From assembly GCF_001485215.1 (NCBI RefSeq), contig NZ_BBWW01000001.1, forward strand, positions 4,464,001 through 4,528,000: DNA of 64,000 nucleotides, written 5' to 3'. Of the stretch, positions 18,317 to 27,313 are shown one piece after another (within the stretch, counting starts at the first letter, position 1; each line of letters opens with the position of its first letter). Origin of the DNA: Leptolyngbya sp. NIES-2104. GTDB taxonomy: Bacteria; Cyanobacteriota; Cyanobacteriia; Leptolyngbyales; Leptolyngbyaceae. The position numbers and the translations under genes are program-made. The notes beneath the pieces are model-generated. The model did no database searches and was not told the DNA's origin. It saw only the letters and a program-made list of their open reading frames with translations.

Positions 18317-18574
18317 GTTGTATGCTTCGCTGCGATGGGCGATCGCAACAACCGAAACCTGCAATCGCTCATCATCTACTGCATAAATCACCCTGTAATC
18401 TCCAATCCGATAGCGAAAGTAACCGGAGTACTCGCCTTTGAGCGTTTTAATATTCGGATGTGAGCGCGGAGACTGCTCTAAGTTCTCGAAACAGCGGGCG
18501 ATTTTTTTGGCTAAAGCCTTGTCAGCATTAATGTAAAATTCTTGAGCGTCAGGGTGAAGGTTTACTTCATACAT
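18311..18574 (-). CDS. RelE/ParE-type toxin
   Basis: 87 aa. The RelE fold is recognisable from [37 protein letters not shown] and a C-terminal [11 protein letters not shown]. RelE-type toxins cleave mRNA on the ribosome. It lies directly downstream of its antitoxin gene, overlapping it by 8 bases, and its stop overlaps the end of crtH. Confidence 0.88.
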   Translation of the reverse strand: MYEVNLHPDAQEFYINADKALAKKIARCFENLEQSPRSHPNIKTLKGEYSGYFRYRIGDYRVIYAVDDERLQVSVVAIAHRSEAYNS

Positions 18575-18836
18575 CAGAGCGCAGATTTCTCCAATTTCTG
18601 TACTCAGTTTTAGATGTAGATTGATTCTGCTGAATCCGTTCTAGCAATCCGGTAATTGCCAAAAGTTCTTGAGTTGCAGATTCACTCTCGATATCTGCTA
18701 AGTAAGCCGCAAAATCAACCAACACCTTGAGACGCTCTACCGACAATTCCTTTAGGGAACGATCAAGCTGATGTTGAAGTTCGTTCATCGATACCAAATC
18801 CAACGCTTCTACGTCATCGATCAAGGAATCACTCAT
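18567..18836 (-). CDS. Antitoxin of the RelE-type module
   Basis: 89 aa. Helical, acidic protein with LSVERLKVLVDFAAYLADIESESATQELL, a pattern common in cyanobacterial antitoxins preceding RelE toxins. Expected to bind and neutralise the toxin and to repress the operon. It is the first gene of the pair; the 8-base overlap implies coupled translation. Confidence 0.8.
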   Translation of the reverse strand: MSDSLIDDVEALDLVSMNELQHQLDRSLKELSVERLKVLVDFAAYLADIESESATQELLAITGLLERIQQNQSTSKTEYRNWRNLRSDV

Positions 18837-18894
18837 ATTGTTGGACTTCTAATCTCAAGCGGTTGCATCCATTGTACCAAGTGGTAAAAATTGT

Positions 18895-19329
18895 TTATTT
18901 CTTCTGGGGCGATCGACAAGCGTATTCCATCACCTTATGGCTACTACTTCCCGGTTTCGGCTGAATCAGCATTCCATCATTGCCATAGTCGAACTTCTGA
19001 ATCAGCTTGCGATTCGTGGTGTAAGCATTCACTTTTCTGAGGCGTTGCGATTGATTCGAGCAATCGGCTGACCAGCGAATCACAGCACCATGTAGAGGCT
19101 GATCGACTTTCACATCGAGTAGGGCATTGTTCGCTTCTGGAAACTCGCGATATTCCCAATACCAAACGATCGAGCCATTGCGCTGAATCGAACTCGCATC
19201 GACGAAGAAGCGATCTTTCACCGAATTCTCAGTAATTCTTGTCCATTGAGCCGATTGAGCGAATGCGCCATTGCCCATCAGCAAAACAGCACTGCTTAGG
19301 AATGCAGCAGAAAATTGAATCAGTTTCAT
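18895..19329 (-). CDS. Exported surface-adhesin-E-like protein
   Basis: 144 aa from ATG 19329, which begins a clean signal peptide (KLIQFSAAFLSSAVLL, cleavage near AFA-Q); the longer frame would run into the upstream gene. The mature part (WTRITENSVKDRFFVDASSI, Trp-rich strands, two Cys likely forming a disulfide) resembles the short surface-adhesin protein E family. Role unknown. It follows the TPR-tailed exported gene by 7 bases, so the two are an operon. Confidence 0.7.
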   Translation of the reverse strand: MKLIQFSAAFLSSAVLLMGNGAFAQSAQWTRITENSVKDRFFVDASSIQRNGSIVWYWEYREFPEANNALLDVKVDQPLHGAVIRWSADCSNQSQRLRKVNAYTTNRKLIQKFDYGNDGMLIQPKPGSSSHKVMEYACRSPQKK

Positions 19330-19336
19330 AGCGGGA

Positions 19337-20008
19337 TTAGCGATTAGGTTTTTCAGTGATGGGGGTCGTTCGATTAGATCCGCCTTGTGCAGTTCCAAGA
19401 TTGCGGAGAGCCTGGAGCGCGAATTTATCCTGTGGGCGTTCGTCTAATGCTCGTTGAAAATAGAGTCGTGCCGTCTTCTGATCCTTACGCTGAGCGGCAT
19501 CATAGCCAGCATTCATGTAGCGCTCGTAAAAAGTTTCCTTTTTCGCTGGTTTTTCAGTCGAGGCGGTTTGGTAGGCACTGAGCGCTTTTTGAACATAAGG
19601 CGCAATTTCGCGGGCGCTGAACTTGTTCGAGTCTCCGGTCATCCACCACGCCGCAACTCGTTGAACCGCGATCGTTTGATTATTCCCGATCGCTCTTGCA
19701 TCTTGTTTGATCACATCTCGCACAATGCAAGTGACAATCGATCGAGCCGTGTCTGGATTTGCCTGAAATTCAGCCGGGGTAATTTCTCGACCGCCGCACG
19801 CTTTAGACCAGCGGGGAATATTGGAAGGTTTCACTTGCCAATCGCTATAAAGTCCAGTATTTGGCTCCTCTGGCTTTGAGGCTTGGCGTAGGGCTTCGAC
19901 GATGAGATCGACCTGCGTGTCACTTAATTGGGCGGAGACAGGAACCGCGATTAAACCGAAAATACCGATCGCGATCGAGCTTCCGATTAGCTGTTTACAA
20001 ACGTGCAT
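19337..20008 (-). CDS. Exported protein with C-terminal TPR-like repeat
   Basis: 223 aa. Signal peptide (SIAIGIFGLIAVPVSA), then a domain with CGGREITPAEFQANPDTARSIV and Trp-Trp in a helical region, and at the C-terminus a TPR-like helix pair (AGYDAAQRKDQKTARLYFQR, ALDERPQDKFALQALRNLG). Periplasmic or secreted; function not recognised. First gene of a two-gene unit with the adhesin-E-like gene. Confidence 0.68.
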   Translation of the reverse strand: MHVCKQLIGSSIAIGIFGLIAVPVSAQLSDTQVDLIVEALRQASKPEEPNTGLYSDWQVKPSNIPRWSKACGGREITPAEFQANPDTARSIVTCIVRDVIKQDARAIGNNQTIAVQRVAAWWMTGDSNKFSAREIAPYVQKALSAYQTASTEKPAKKETFYERYMNAGYDAAQRKDQKTARLYFQRALDERPQDKFALQALRNLGTAQGGSNRTTPITEKPNR

Positions 20009-20192
20009 GGCGGTAAATTTTGCATTAAATGGAAAATACGATCGTAGACTTCGTTTTGATTTGAAAGTTTCAGTTTGACAAGGCGCATCTTGTCAACAAA
20101 TTAATAGAGCGATCCTGACATCAAAAAACTATGAAGGATGAGTGCAAAAAGGTCAAGCGGGAACAGGAAGAGCGATCGCGTTCTATTTCAAA

Positions 20193-20221
20193 CAAAAAGA
20201 GGGGTAGAATTCTACCCCTCT
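20193..20221 (-). terminator. Terminator of the CAAD-domain gene
   Basis: Perfect 12-bp palindrome AGAGGGGTAGAA/TTCTACCCCTCT at 20198-20221. Read leftward it is followed by a T-run (TTTTTG), so it ends the leftward CAAD gene. Confidence 0.88.
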
Positions 20222-20241
20222 TCTGTCGCTTTTATGGGATT

Positions 20242-20676
20242 TTACTGGCTGACACGCCCGACCACTTGGTCTTTTAACTTGTTGAATTCTTGCCCTAACT
20301 CCTGACGGTTCGAGGCTTTGAGCAAATAGCGATACACAAACCAAATGCTGTAACCGAGTCCGACGAGTTCAAAGGTCGGCTGTAAAAGGGGCACATCGTT
20401 GATTGCGCCCAAGAGTGCGAGGGTGAGCTTGACCGATACGATCGAGCCAAAAATCAGTCCAACTGTCACGAGCGGCTTGCGGTACTCGGTAAAAAATTTG
20501 CCAACATATTCCGGTAGCGTTGCCAAAACCGAGTAGGTTTTATCAGCAATTTCGCGCCATTGTTCGTTGCTCGAATCAGAAGACATCGGGGCGAGCGATC
20601 CGGCTTGATCCATTTTGATCGTCGAGGGAGTTTCAACGACGGTGGGGGTTTCCACTTCTTTCACTTCAGGTTCCAT
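20242..20676 (-). CDS. CAAD-domain (CURT1-like) thylakoid membrane protein
   Basis: 144 aa from ATG 20676, preferred because AAGG lies 8 bases upstream. An acidic, Pro/Thr-rich N-terminus is followed by the CAAD domain: an amphipathic helix, two membrane helices (about 77-98 and 104-125; KPLVTVGLIFGSIVSVKLTLALLGAIND), and a C-terminal amphipathic helix. CAAD/CURT1 proteins oligomerise and curve thylakoid membranes; the same domain is appended to some cyanobacterial aminoacyl-tRNA synthetases. Here it is free-standing. Monocistronic, with its own terminator. Confidence 0.85.
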   Translation of the reverse strand: MEPEVKEVETPTVVETPSTIKMDQAGSLAPMSSDSSNEQWREIADKTYSVLATLPEYVGKFFTEYRKPLVTVGLIFGSIVSVKLTLALLGAINDVPLLQPTFELVGLGYSIWFVYRYLLKASNRQELGQEFNKLKDQVVGRVSQ

Positions 20677-20969
20677 ACTAAACACCTTGGAAACAATAAC
20701 CTAGTTGGGTTTTGCTGGCAGAAAAATTTCCAGCATTTGGACAGTAGCAGAATTCAAATTCGATTTTCGCTATCTTTCAAACATAGCGAAAGTTCAGGGC
20801 TGAACTTGTCACTTGCAAGATAGATAATCACTCACAAATCTGAATTCTGTAAACCCTACCTTTGAGGAGATTTACCTCTAGGCTGAAAGATTCAGGCTTA
20901 AAATAGTCTCTTTGTTCTAGTGTGATTAGCTTATCACGTTGAGTCACGATCGGGAAATCACAAATTCTT

Positions 20970-21596
20970 TCACAAATCACAAAATTCTTGAATTGCTTGC
21001 CAGATCGATTCTTCTTGATCAACCAGGCTATGGTCGCTGTCGAGTTCAATCAATTCCACCCACGATCGCGCTCTTGCATACGATCGACTTTGCTCGATCG
21101 GAATTGTTTCATCTCGAATTCCATGTACGACCAAAGTCGGAATCGGTTTCTGAAGCTCGTTTTCGTCGTATCTTTCTAAATCTGAAATAATGTCGTAGTT
21201 CAATGGTAGTGATCCACCTGTCCCGTATTGATAAATCATGATTGCCTGCCCGGATCGCCATTTTTCTAACTGAGCAGGCGCAAACGTGGGAAGCCAGTGA
21301 TTTAAGTAATTGAATGCGGGGGCGAGGAGAACAATACGATCGACTTGCTCACACTGCTGAGCGATCCAAGCCGCTGTTAATCCGTCAAAGCTAGAGCCAA
21401 TCAGTGTTATAGGTCCTTCTGAGATTAAGCTTTTGACCTGTTCGACCTGCCGAGTGAGGGTCAAATGTTGAAAATCGTTTTGATTGAAATCGGGAATTTC
21501 AAGGGAGAGATGAAGGGATTGGAAGCGATCGCGCAATTGGCGGGCTTTTGTCGATCGAGGACTTGATGCAAATCCATGCAAGTAGAAATACTTCAT
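20970..21596 (-). CDS. YqiA/YcfP-family alpha/beta hydrolase
   Basis: 208 aa. Compact alpha/beta hydrolase: MKYFYLHGFASSPRSTKA at the N-terminus (oxyanion region), a nucleophile elbow GSSFDG (about 67-72), a catalytic Asp in HGIRDETIP and His in DSDHSL. The elbow has Asp where relatives usually have Gly (GSSLGG/GSSFGG), so activity may be altered. Probable short-chain esterase. 12 bases downstream of the SIMPL-domain gene on the same strand. Confidence 0.82.
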   Translation of the reverse strand: MKYFYLHGFASSPRSTKARQLRDRFQSLHLSLEIPDFNQNDFQHLTLTRQVEQVKSLISEGPITLIGSSFDGLTAAWIAQQCEQVDRIVLLAPAFNYLNHWLPTFAPAQLEKWRSGQAIMIYQYGTGGSLPLNYDIISDLERYDENELQKPIPTLVVHGIRDETIPIEQSRSYARARSWVELIELDSDHSLVDQEESIWQAIQEFCDL

Positions 21597-21608
21597 CTCT
21601 CCAATCTT

Positions 21609-22346
21609 TTAGTAACTAATCTGCAAGGTTACTGAACCTTCGACGCGCTGTTCGCCACCTACGACAGGACTTGGACTCGGAGCTGCTGCCGCCTGCATTC
21701 TTGCTCTTGGAGCCACATCTTGGAAAATGGGTTGCGGAGCGACTGCGTTATTGATTTGAACGTTGACGATTTCCTTACGAGTCAGATTCAAGGCGCTAAA
21801 GACGGCATCCGCTTGAGCGTTGGCTTCTTGAGTTGCTTTCTGGAGCGCACGTTTTTGAGCCGCTGCTGTTGCCTCATCGGTTGCCGTAAAGCTCACGCTA
21901 TCAATCCGACTCGCTCCCGCTTTCACCGCTTCATCGATAATTTCTCCGGCTCTCTCAGTCGGAACTCGGAACGAAACATTATTCGAGCCGACATATCCGA
22001 CTAAAGTTTGGCGATTGTTGGTGTAGTCGTAGCGCGGATTCAGATTGATTCCAGTGGTTTCGAGCTTATCAACTGGGCGCGATTTTAAGAAACTCACGAC
22101 CGAATTCGATCGACGAGCCACTTCTCGCTGGACATCATTCGCGGTTTTGCCTTCGACTTCCACCCCTAATCGAACTTGCGCGATCGTCGTTTGAATGTCC
22201 TCAAATCCTCGACCAGTCACGGTTAAAGTTCGCACCAATTTCTCCTGTGCATAAACGGGGCTGATCATTGAGAAGCCAACGATTCCAAGCGCGATGGGAA
22301 CTGCACTTAATCGTTTCCAAGGTGATTTTTGAATGGTACTCATCAT
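21609..22346 (-). CDS. SIMPL-domain (DUF541) periplasmic protein
   Basis: 245 aa. Signal peptide (AVPIALGIVGFSMISPVYA), then the SIMPL/DUF541 domain recognisable from TLTVTGRGFEDIQTTIAQV, LVGYVGSNNVSFRVP and AGASRIDSVSF. Family members occur in bacterial envelopes and are linked to oxidative stress tolerance and outer-membrane lipoprotein assembly; the exact role here is not known. Two adjacent ATG codons at the start. Likely cotranscribed with the YqiA-type hydrolase. Confidence 0.85.
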   Translation of the reverse strand: MMSTIQKSPWKRLSAVPIALGIVGFSMISPVYAQEKLVRTLTVTGRGFEDIQTTIAQVRLGVEVEGKTANDVQREVARRSNSVVSFLKSRPVDKLETTGINLNPRYDYTNNRQTLVGYVGSNNVSFRVPTERAGEIIDEAVKAGASRIDSVSFTATDEATAAAQKRALQKATQEANAQADAVFSALNLTRKEIVNVQINNAVAPQPIFQDVAPRARMQAAAAPSPSPVVGGEQRVEGSVTLQISY

Positions 22347-22425
22347 CTGAATTGCTGTACTTAAGAATGTACCTACTCTGCCATCGAACTTGGGAAATAA
22401 TGCGATCGGTTACGCTTTTCGCAAC

Positions 22426-23862
22426 TTAAGTTTGATTCTGTTTGCGCTCATGAAGCTGTAATAAGATTTCGGCGTGCTTCTCCTTCGTAATCGGGTAGAA
22501 ATATGCCAACACTAACCCAATCACCAAAACGACGAGCGGAGCCGGACCGACTAAAATCCGAATCGCCCATAATGCTGATTCTGGCTGAATGGGAGCGGGT
22601 TGACCTGCGACGCTTTCGGTAAAACCAGATTTTTGCAGCACCCAGCCGACGATAAATAAGCCGATCGCTAACGCCACTTTTTGCAGCAGCACCATAAAGC
22701 CGTAAAATACGCCTTCGCGCCGTTGTCCAGTCTGCAACTCATCAAGTTCAATCACATCTGGAATCATTGACCAAGGAATCAAATAAGCGGTGGATACCCC
22801 AAACCCAGCTAACACCGCCAACCCATACATCAGAATGATCTGTCCAGGTTGCAGAAGGAATAATCCGATTTGTGCGATCGTCCAAACCGTCATTCCCATA
22901 AAATAAACCGCTTTTTTTCCATACCGCTTACTCATCGCACTCCAAACAAAGAGCATGACTAATGCCGTCACTTGAACGGCAATGATCACCTGTGTAAAAT
23001 CTGAATCACCCAACCCCATCCAGTTTTTGACAAAGTAGGGAATCACCGCCACCGTGTTTTGAACTGCCAACCAAGAGCAAAGGTAAATCCCAATCACATA
23101 CAAAAATGGACGATTGCTAAACGCGATTTTGAGTTGCTCCAAATAAGGAAGGGGTGTTTCAACAGGCAAAGCGCGACGCTGACGTTCCAATGCTTGAACC
23201 CGCTTCCGCGTTCCCCAAACGCACCAGTACAGGGGCAGCACCGAAATCACCGCACAAACCCCACCTAGCACTAAATATTGCTGAATCGGATTTTGCTTAA
23301 ATGCCTGAAAAATCAAGAGCGCCAGAATCAGCGAAAGAATACTCCCGCTAATCGAGAACGCAAATCGGTAGCTACTCAAGCTAGTCCGCTCATCATAATC
23401 CTGAGTTAATTCTGCGGTCATTGCGGTATAGGGCAAATTGACCGCTGTGTAAAAGCTATTGAAAAACAGCCCGATCGCGACATAGTACAGAAACAACGCC
23501 CACTGATTGATCTCAGGATTGCCACTAAACTGAGGAACAAGCCACTGGAGAAAAAAGAATATGCCAAAAGGGATCGCGCCAAAAATCATCCAGGGATGCC
23601 TTCGTCCCCAACGACTCTGAGTGCGATCGCTCCACATCCCAATAATGGGATCATTGATCGCATCCCAAATTTTGCCAATCATCAGAATGCTGCCTGCGAT
23701 TCCAGGTTTGAGTCCCGCGACGTTTGTGAAAAAAATCAGCAAAAAAACGCCTGTGATATTTGCGGTAATCGCAGGACCCAGATCGCCAGCTCCATAAGCT
23801 AACTTTGTCGGAAAACTCAGTTTTTCAGAAAGAAACGATCGATCATCAGCAGAATTATTCAT
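22426..23862 (-). CDS. MFS transporter of the GPH (MelB-like) family
   Basis: 478 aa with about 12 membrane helices. N-terminal LAYGAGDLGPAI and the loop MIGKIWDAINDPIIGMWSDRTQSRWGRRHPWM are hallmarks of the glycoside-pentoside-hexuronide:cation symporters; the central loop is long and basic (about 210-230). Likely takes up a sugar or related solute with Na+ or H+, but cyanobacterial members are poorly studied. Single gene, divergent from the phosphoribosyltransferase gene 99 bases away. Confidence 0.88.
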   Translation of the reverse strand: MNNSADDRSFLSEKLSFPTKLAYGAGDLGPAITANITGVFLLIFFTNVAGLKPGIAGSILMIGKIWDAINDPIIGMWSDRTQSRWGRRHPWMIFGAIPFGIFFFLQWLVPQFSGNPEINQWALFLYYVAIGLFFNSFYTAVNLPYTAMTAELTQDYDERTSLSSYRFAFSISGSILSLILALLIFQAFKQNPIQQYLVLGGVCAVISVLPLYWCVWGTRKRVQALERQRRALPVETPLPYLEQLKIAFSNRPFLYVIGIYLCSWLAVQNTVAVIPYFVKNWMGLGDSDFTQVIIAVQVTALVMLFVWSAMSKRYGKKAVYFMGMTVWTIAQIGLFLLQPGQIILMYGLAVLAGFGVSTAYLIPWSMIPDVIELDELQTGQRREGVFYGFMVLLQKVALAIGLFIVGWVLQKSGFTESVAGQPAPIQPESALWAIRILVGPAPLVVLVIGLVLAYFYPITKEKHAEILLQLHERKQNQT

Positions 23863-23961
23863 AACAAGGTCGCGGAATCCGGGGTAACAGTTGTATTATT
23901 TTCATCGTCTTCGTCTGCGATCGTGCACGATGAAGAAAAACTTATCTATTTTGACTCCACT

Positions 23962-24489
23962 ATGCCGGATTCCACTCAGTCCGATCTTCATGTCAGTTGG
24001 TCAGATTACCACCAATCCATCGAAAAACTCGCGGCGCAGATTTATCGATCGGACTGGCAGTTTAACCAAATCGTCTGCTTGGCAAAGGGCGGCTTACGAG
24101 TCGGTGATGTACTTGCCCGAATCTTCGATGTCCCGCTTGCGATCTTATCGACTTCCTCGTATCGAGGCAGTAGCCAGTCAAGAAGTTCTCTCGTGTTCTC
24201 AAAAGATTTAACGATGACTTCACTGAGTTTAGGAAGTCATGTGTTGCTCGTTGATGATTTGGTCGATTCTGGGGTGACGTTGCAAAAAACGATTCCTTGG
24301 CTCGATCGACATTACGGTTTCTACATCGAAGAAGTTCGCACCGCTGTACTCTGGTACAAAGCCTGCTCCGTGATCAAACCTGATTACTATGTGGATTATT
24401 TGGAGCATAATCCCTGGATTCATCAGCCGTTTGAGAAATACGAGAAGATGGAGCCGTCAGAACTCCTTAATCTGTCTGAGAGCGACTGA
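23962..24489 (+). CDS. Purine-type phosphoribosyltransferase
   Basis: 175 aa from ATG 23962; an in-frame GTG at 23923 would add 13 residues. The PRPP-binding loop HVLLVDDLVDSGVTL (about residues 107-121) and the upstream CLAKGGLRVGDVLAR segment match xanthine/hypoxanthine-guanine phosphoribosyltransferases. It would salvage a purine base using PRPP. The acetyltransferase gene starts 2 bases after its stop, forming a two-gene operon. Confidence 0.85.
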   Translation: MPDSTQSDLHVSWSDYHQSIEKLAAQIYRSDWQFNQIVCLAKGGLRVGDVLARIFDVPLAILSTSSYRGSSQSRSSLVFSKDLTMTSLSLGSHVLLVDDLVDSGVTLQKTIPWLDRHYGFYIEEVRTAVLWYKACSVIKPDYYVDYLEHNPWIHQPFEKYEKMEPSELLNLSESD

Positions 24490-24491
24490 TC

Positions 24492-25124
24492 ATGTATGGA
24501 GCAGACCCAAAAGATAAACACCCAATGAAGGGATTTCCGCAAATCTGCTTCATTCAAAACACGGTGTCAAATCCAAATATCATCATTGGCGACTACACAT
24601 ATTACGATGACCCTGAAGATTCAGAAGATTTCGAGCGCAATGTTTTGTACCACTTTCCATTCATCGGCGATCGTCTAATCATCGGAAAGTTTTGTGCTTT
24701 GGCAAGAGGTGTCAAGTTCATTATGAACGGCGCAAATCACAAATTAGATGGCTTCTCGACTTATCCGTTTTATATCTTCGGCAATGGCTGGGAAAAAGTG
24801 GCTCCTCAAACTGAAGAACTTCCCTACAAAGGCGATACTGTCATCGGTAACGATGTGTGGATTGGTTATGAAGCAGTGATTATGCCAGGGGTGCAAGTCG
24901 GAGACGGAGCGATCGTTGCAGCAAAGTCAGTTGTCGTTAGTGATGTGTCACCGTACAGCATTGTTGGAGGTAATCCGGCTAAATGTATTCGATCGCGCTT
25001 TAAGCATGAAGTGATCCAAGCACTGCTTGAAATTGCTTGGTGGAACTGGAACATCGAGAAAGTGACTCGCAACTTAGAGAAAATCGTAGCGGCAGATATT
25101 GAGGCTTTAATCAATTGCAAGTAG
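24492..25124 (+). CDS. Left-handed beta-helix acetyltransferase, Vat/CatB-like
   Basis: 210 aa. Hexapeptide-repeat acyltransferase: phrases IIGDYTYYDDP, RLIIGKFCALARGVKFIMNGANH (with the catalytic His) and VWIGYEAVIMPGVQVGDGAIV are typical of the xenobiotic (streptogramin/chloramphenicol) acetyltransferase branch. Natural substrate in cyanobacteria is unknown; drug resistance is not implied. Two bases after the phosphoribosyltransferase gene. A hairpin 50 bases downstream serves the convergent ycf35. Confidence 0.88.
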   Translation: MYGADPKDKHPMKGFPQICFIQNTVSNPNIIIGDYTYYDDPEDSEDFERNVLYHFPFIGDRLIIGKFCALARGVKFIMNGANHKLDGFSTYPFYIFGNGWEKVAPQTEELPYKGDTVIGNDVWIGYEAVIMPGVQVGDGAIVAAKSVVVSDVSPYSIVGGNPAKCIRSRFKHEVIQALLEIAWWNWNIEKVTRNLEKIVAADIEALINCK

Positions 25125-25170
25125 AGCAAAATAAGCAGGCTTGAGTTCGCCATGCCCAAATCTAAACACA

Positions 25171-25202
25171 AAAAAACGGGTTAACTGTGAGAAGTTAACC
25201 CG
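25171..25202 (-). terminator. Terminator of the ycf46-ycf35 unit
   Basis: Stem CGGGTTAACT/AGTTAACCCG (25177-25186, 25193-25202) with a 6-base loop; read leftward it is followed by six or more T residues. Confidence 0.88.
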
Positions 25203-25226
25203 CCAGCTTGGGAACGCGCAGAGAAA

Positions 25227-25580
25227 CTATTTTTGAACAACCAATTTCACGTTTGCATTGTTCAAGCCAGGACGCTTGACTTCAGCCAAGGTCTTGTTGA
25301 CAGCGTACTTCTGGTTGATCGAGTTGATCAGTTCGGTTTGATTGTGCTTCTTCGCCACACCCCAAAGGTCAGCGATCAAATCAAACGAACCGTCAGCATT
25401 GCGCGACCAGCCCAAATCGTATTCGCCATCGAGAACTGCAACGATGTCAGAGCGAACCCGCTGTCCGTTGTAGCCACGAACATCAGCTTCAGTCTTAACC
25501 GAAATGCCCAGATCGCGGAGCGAGGACTTCAGGATTTCAGCATCAGTGATCTTGGTGCGAAGAGTGCTAAAGTGAGACAT
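25227..25580 (-). CDS. ycf35: Ycf35 (DUF1257) protein
   Basis: 117 aa from ATG 25580, fixed by GGAGGAA 7 bases upstream. MSHFSTLRTKI, VRGYNGQ, VAVLDGEYDLGWSRNADGSFDLIADLWG are the DUF1257/Ycf35 signature, conserved in cyanobacteria and red-lineage plastids. Function unproven. It is downstream of ycf46 on the same strand, separated by 153 bases containing three possible hairpins, including inverted CGTTTTGAA (25635-25643, 25663-25671) and GCTAGC (25681-25686, 25694-25699). Confidence 0.88.
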   Translation of the reverse strand: MSHFSTLRTKITDAEILKSSLRDLGISVKTEADVRGYNGQRVRSDIVAVLDGEYDLGWSRNADGSFDLIADLWGVAKKHNQTELINSINQKYAVNKTLAEVKRPGLNNANVKLVVQK

Positions 25581-25733
25581 GTTGGGTTTCCTCCGTGGAA
25601 AAGTTGATAACAACGACAACGTTTAGGTTTAAGACGTTTTGAACCCGGAGCGTACTCAAGCATTCAAAACGGTTCAGACTGCTAGCTGATGATGCTAGCC
25701 CTTCATCCTGTTGGGAAGACAGGAGAAAGCTTG

Positions 25734-27242
25734 TTAGAACTCAAGCCGCTGATATTCAGCAACTGAGGCTGCCGCAGGTCGCGCTCGCTGCCTAGCCCAA
25801 TCCCGAAGGGCTGTCACCTGCTCAGTCATTGTCTTGGACAGCGGCAATGTGGCTCTCGATGCCGCGATAATGTCCAATTGGGTAAACTCTCGATCTTGAG
25901 CGAATGCTTCGTACATTGCTGCGACTAAAGCTTGCTCAATTTCTGCTCCCGAAAAGCCGTCGCACACGTTGGCGAGTTGGTCGAGGTCGAATCGCTCGAT
26001 CTCTCTGCGGCGTTTCGCGAGATGAATTCTGAAAATCTCTTTGCGCTCCTCCGCGTTCGGCAGGTCTACGAAGAAGATTTCATCGAATCGACCTTTTCTG
26101 AGGAATTCTCCTGGAAGCCGCTCGACTCGGTTCGCGGTTGCCATCACGAAGACCGGAGAAGTTTTCTCCTGCATCCAGGTGAGGAATGAACCGAAGATCC
26201 GACTAGAGGTTCCCCCATCAGAATCGGCTGATCCAGTGGTTCCGGCGAACGCCTTGTCCATCTCATCAATGAACAGGATCGCGGGTGAAATCGATTCCGC
26301 AGTTTTGAGAGCGTTGCGAAGGTTGGCTTCCGACCGACCGACCATCGAGCCGTCATATACTCGACCCATATCGAGTCTCAGAAGCGGCAATCCCCACAGT
26401 CGGGAGGTCGTTTTCGCAATCAGCGACTTTCCACAACCCGGAACCCCTAGAATCAGCATCCCCTTCGGTTGGGGCAGTCCATATTCTCTGGCTCTTTCGG
26501 TGAAGGCATCCGATCGCTGTCTCAACCAGTGCTTTAATTCGTCAAGTCCACCGACCGAATCGATCGTTTCATCTTCTTCGATGTACTCTAGAATGCCGTT
26601 GCGTCGAATTAGCTGCTTTTTCTCAGAGAGAACGATATCAACTTCTTCTTCGGTCAAGCGTCCAGCGGTGACTTGCGCTTTGCGGTAAACTTTTTCTGCC
26701 TCGTCGCGGGTCAGACCTAACGCAGCTTTGAGGAGCTTTTCGCGGGTTTCGGTCGTAATCCGGCGAGTGCGGACGAGATCTAACTGTGCAGTGAGAACTT
26801 GATTCAACTCGGTCATGTTGGGAAGCGGGAAGTCAATGACGACGACCTCTTTCTCCAACTCGATCGGGATGTTCTGCATCGGAGACATGAGCACGATCGC
26901 TTTTTGAGTGCCTTTGAAACTGGCAATTGCATCACGCAACCACCGAGTCACCGCAGGCGAATCAATAAACGGGTGCAAATCTTTGAAGACGAAGATGCCG
27001 GGTTCCCGTTGGCGCATCACCCATTCGATCGCAGCTTCTGGTGAAACTGTATTGTGTTGAGTCACGCTACGGGGCTGACCATATTCGACAATCCCGTGTG
27101 TCACTGTCCACAAATACAACCGCTTGGGGGGCTTTGTTTGAGCAAGAATCGAGATCGCTTGCTCTGCCCGCTCTTCTTCCGAAGTTACAAGATAAATTAA
27201 AGGATATTGAGCCTGTAACAGGATATTTAGCTCTTCTTGCAT
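25734..27242 (-). CDS. ycf46: Ycf46 AAA+ ATPase
   Basis: 502 aa. An N-terminal domain (about 1-200) precedes one AAA+ module: Walker A GVPGCGKS (266-273), Walker B AILFIDEMDK (321-330) and an arginine-finger region RKGRFDE (about 382-388). Conserved in cyanobacteria and algal plastids; in Synechocystis its loss has been linked to photosynthesis and inorganic-carbon uptake. It sits between a ribbon-helix-helix gene upstream and ycf35 downstream, all on one strand, suggesting a functional unit. Confidence 0.93.
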   Translation of the reverse strand: MQEELNILLQAQYPLIYLVTSEEERAEQAISILAQTKPPKRLYLWTVTHGIVEYGQPRSVTQHNTVSPEAAIEWVMRQREPGIFVFKDLHPFIDSPAVTRWLRDAIASFKGTQKAIVLMSPMQNIPIELEKEVVVIDFPLPNMTELNQVLTAQLDLVRTRRITTETREKLLKAALGLTRDEAEKVYRKAQVTAGRLTEEEVDIVLSEKKQLIRRNGILEYIEEDETIDSVGGLDELKHWLRQRSDAFTERAREYGLPQPKGMLILGVPGCGKSLIAKTTSRLWGLPLLRLDMGRVYDGSMVGRSEANLRNALKTAESISPAILFIDEMDKAFAGTTGSADSDGGTSSRIFGSFLTWMQEKTSPVFVMATANRVERLPGEFLRKGRFDEIFFVDLPNAEERKEIFRIHLAKRRREIERFDLDQLANVCDGFSGAEIEQALVAAMYEAFAQDREFTQLDIIAASRATLPLSKTMTEQVTALRDWARQRARPAAASVAEYQRLEF

Positions 27243-27313
27243 AACCGCGACCCACTAAAAACGGTGCAGATGTGTAAAGCGAACCAGGCTGCGGACTCTG
27301 AATCGGGATGACC

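Noticed and set aside
24492-25124. Antibiotic-resistance gene
   Set aside because: The Vat/CatB-like fold is widespread in bacteria for unknown substrates; nothing here indicates drug resistance or mobility.
26041-26688. 215-codon rightward frame
   Set aside because: Antisense to the conserved AAA+ module of ycf46; Ser/Arg-rich shadow.
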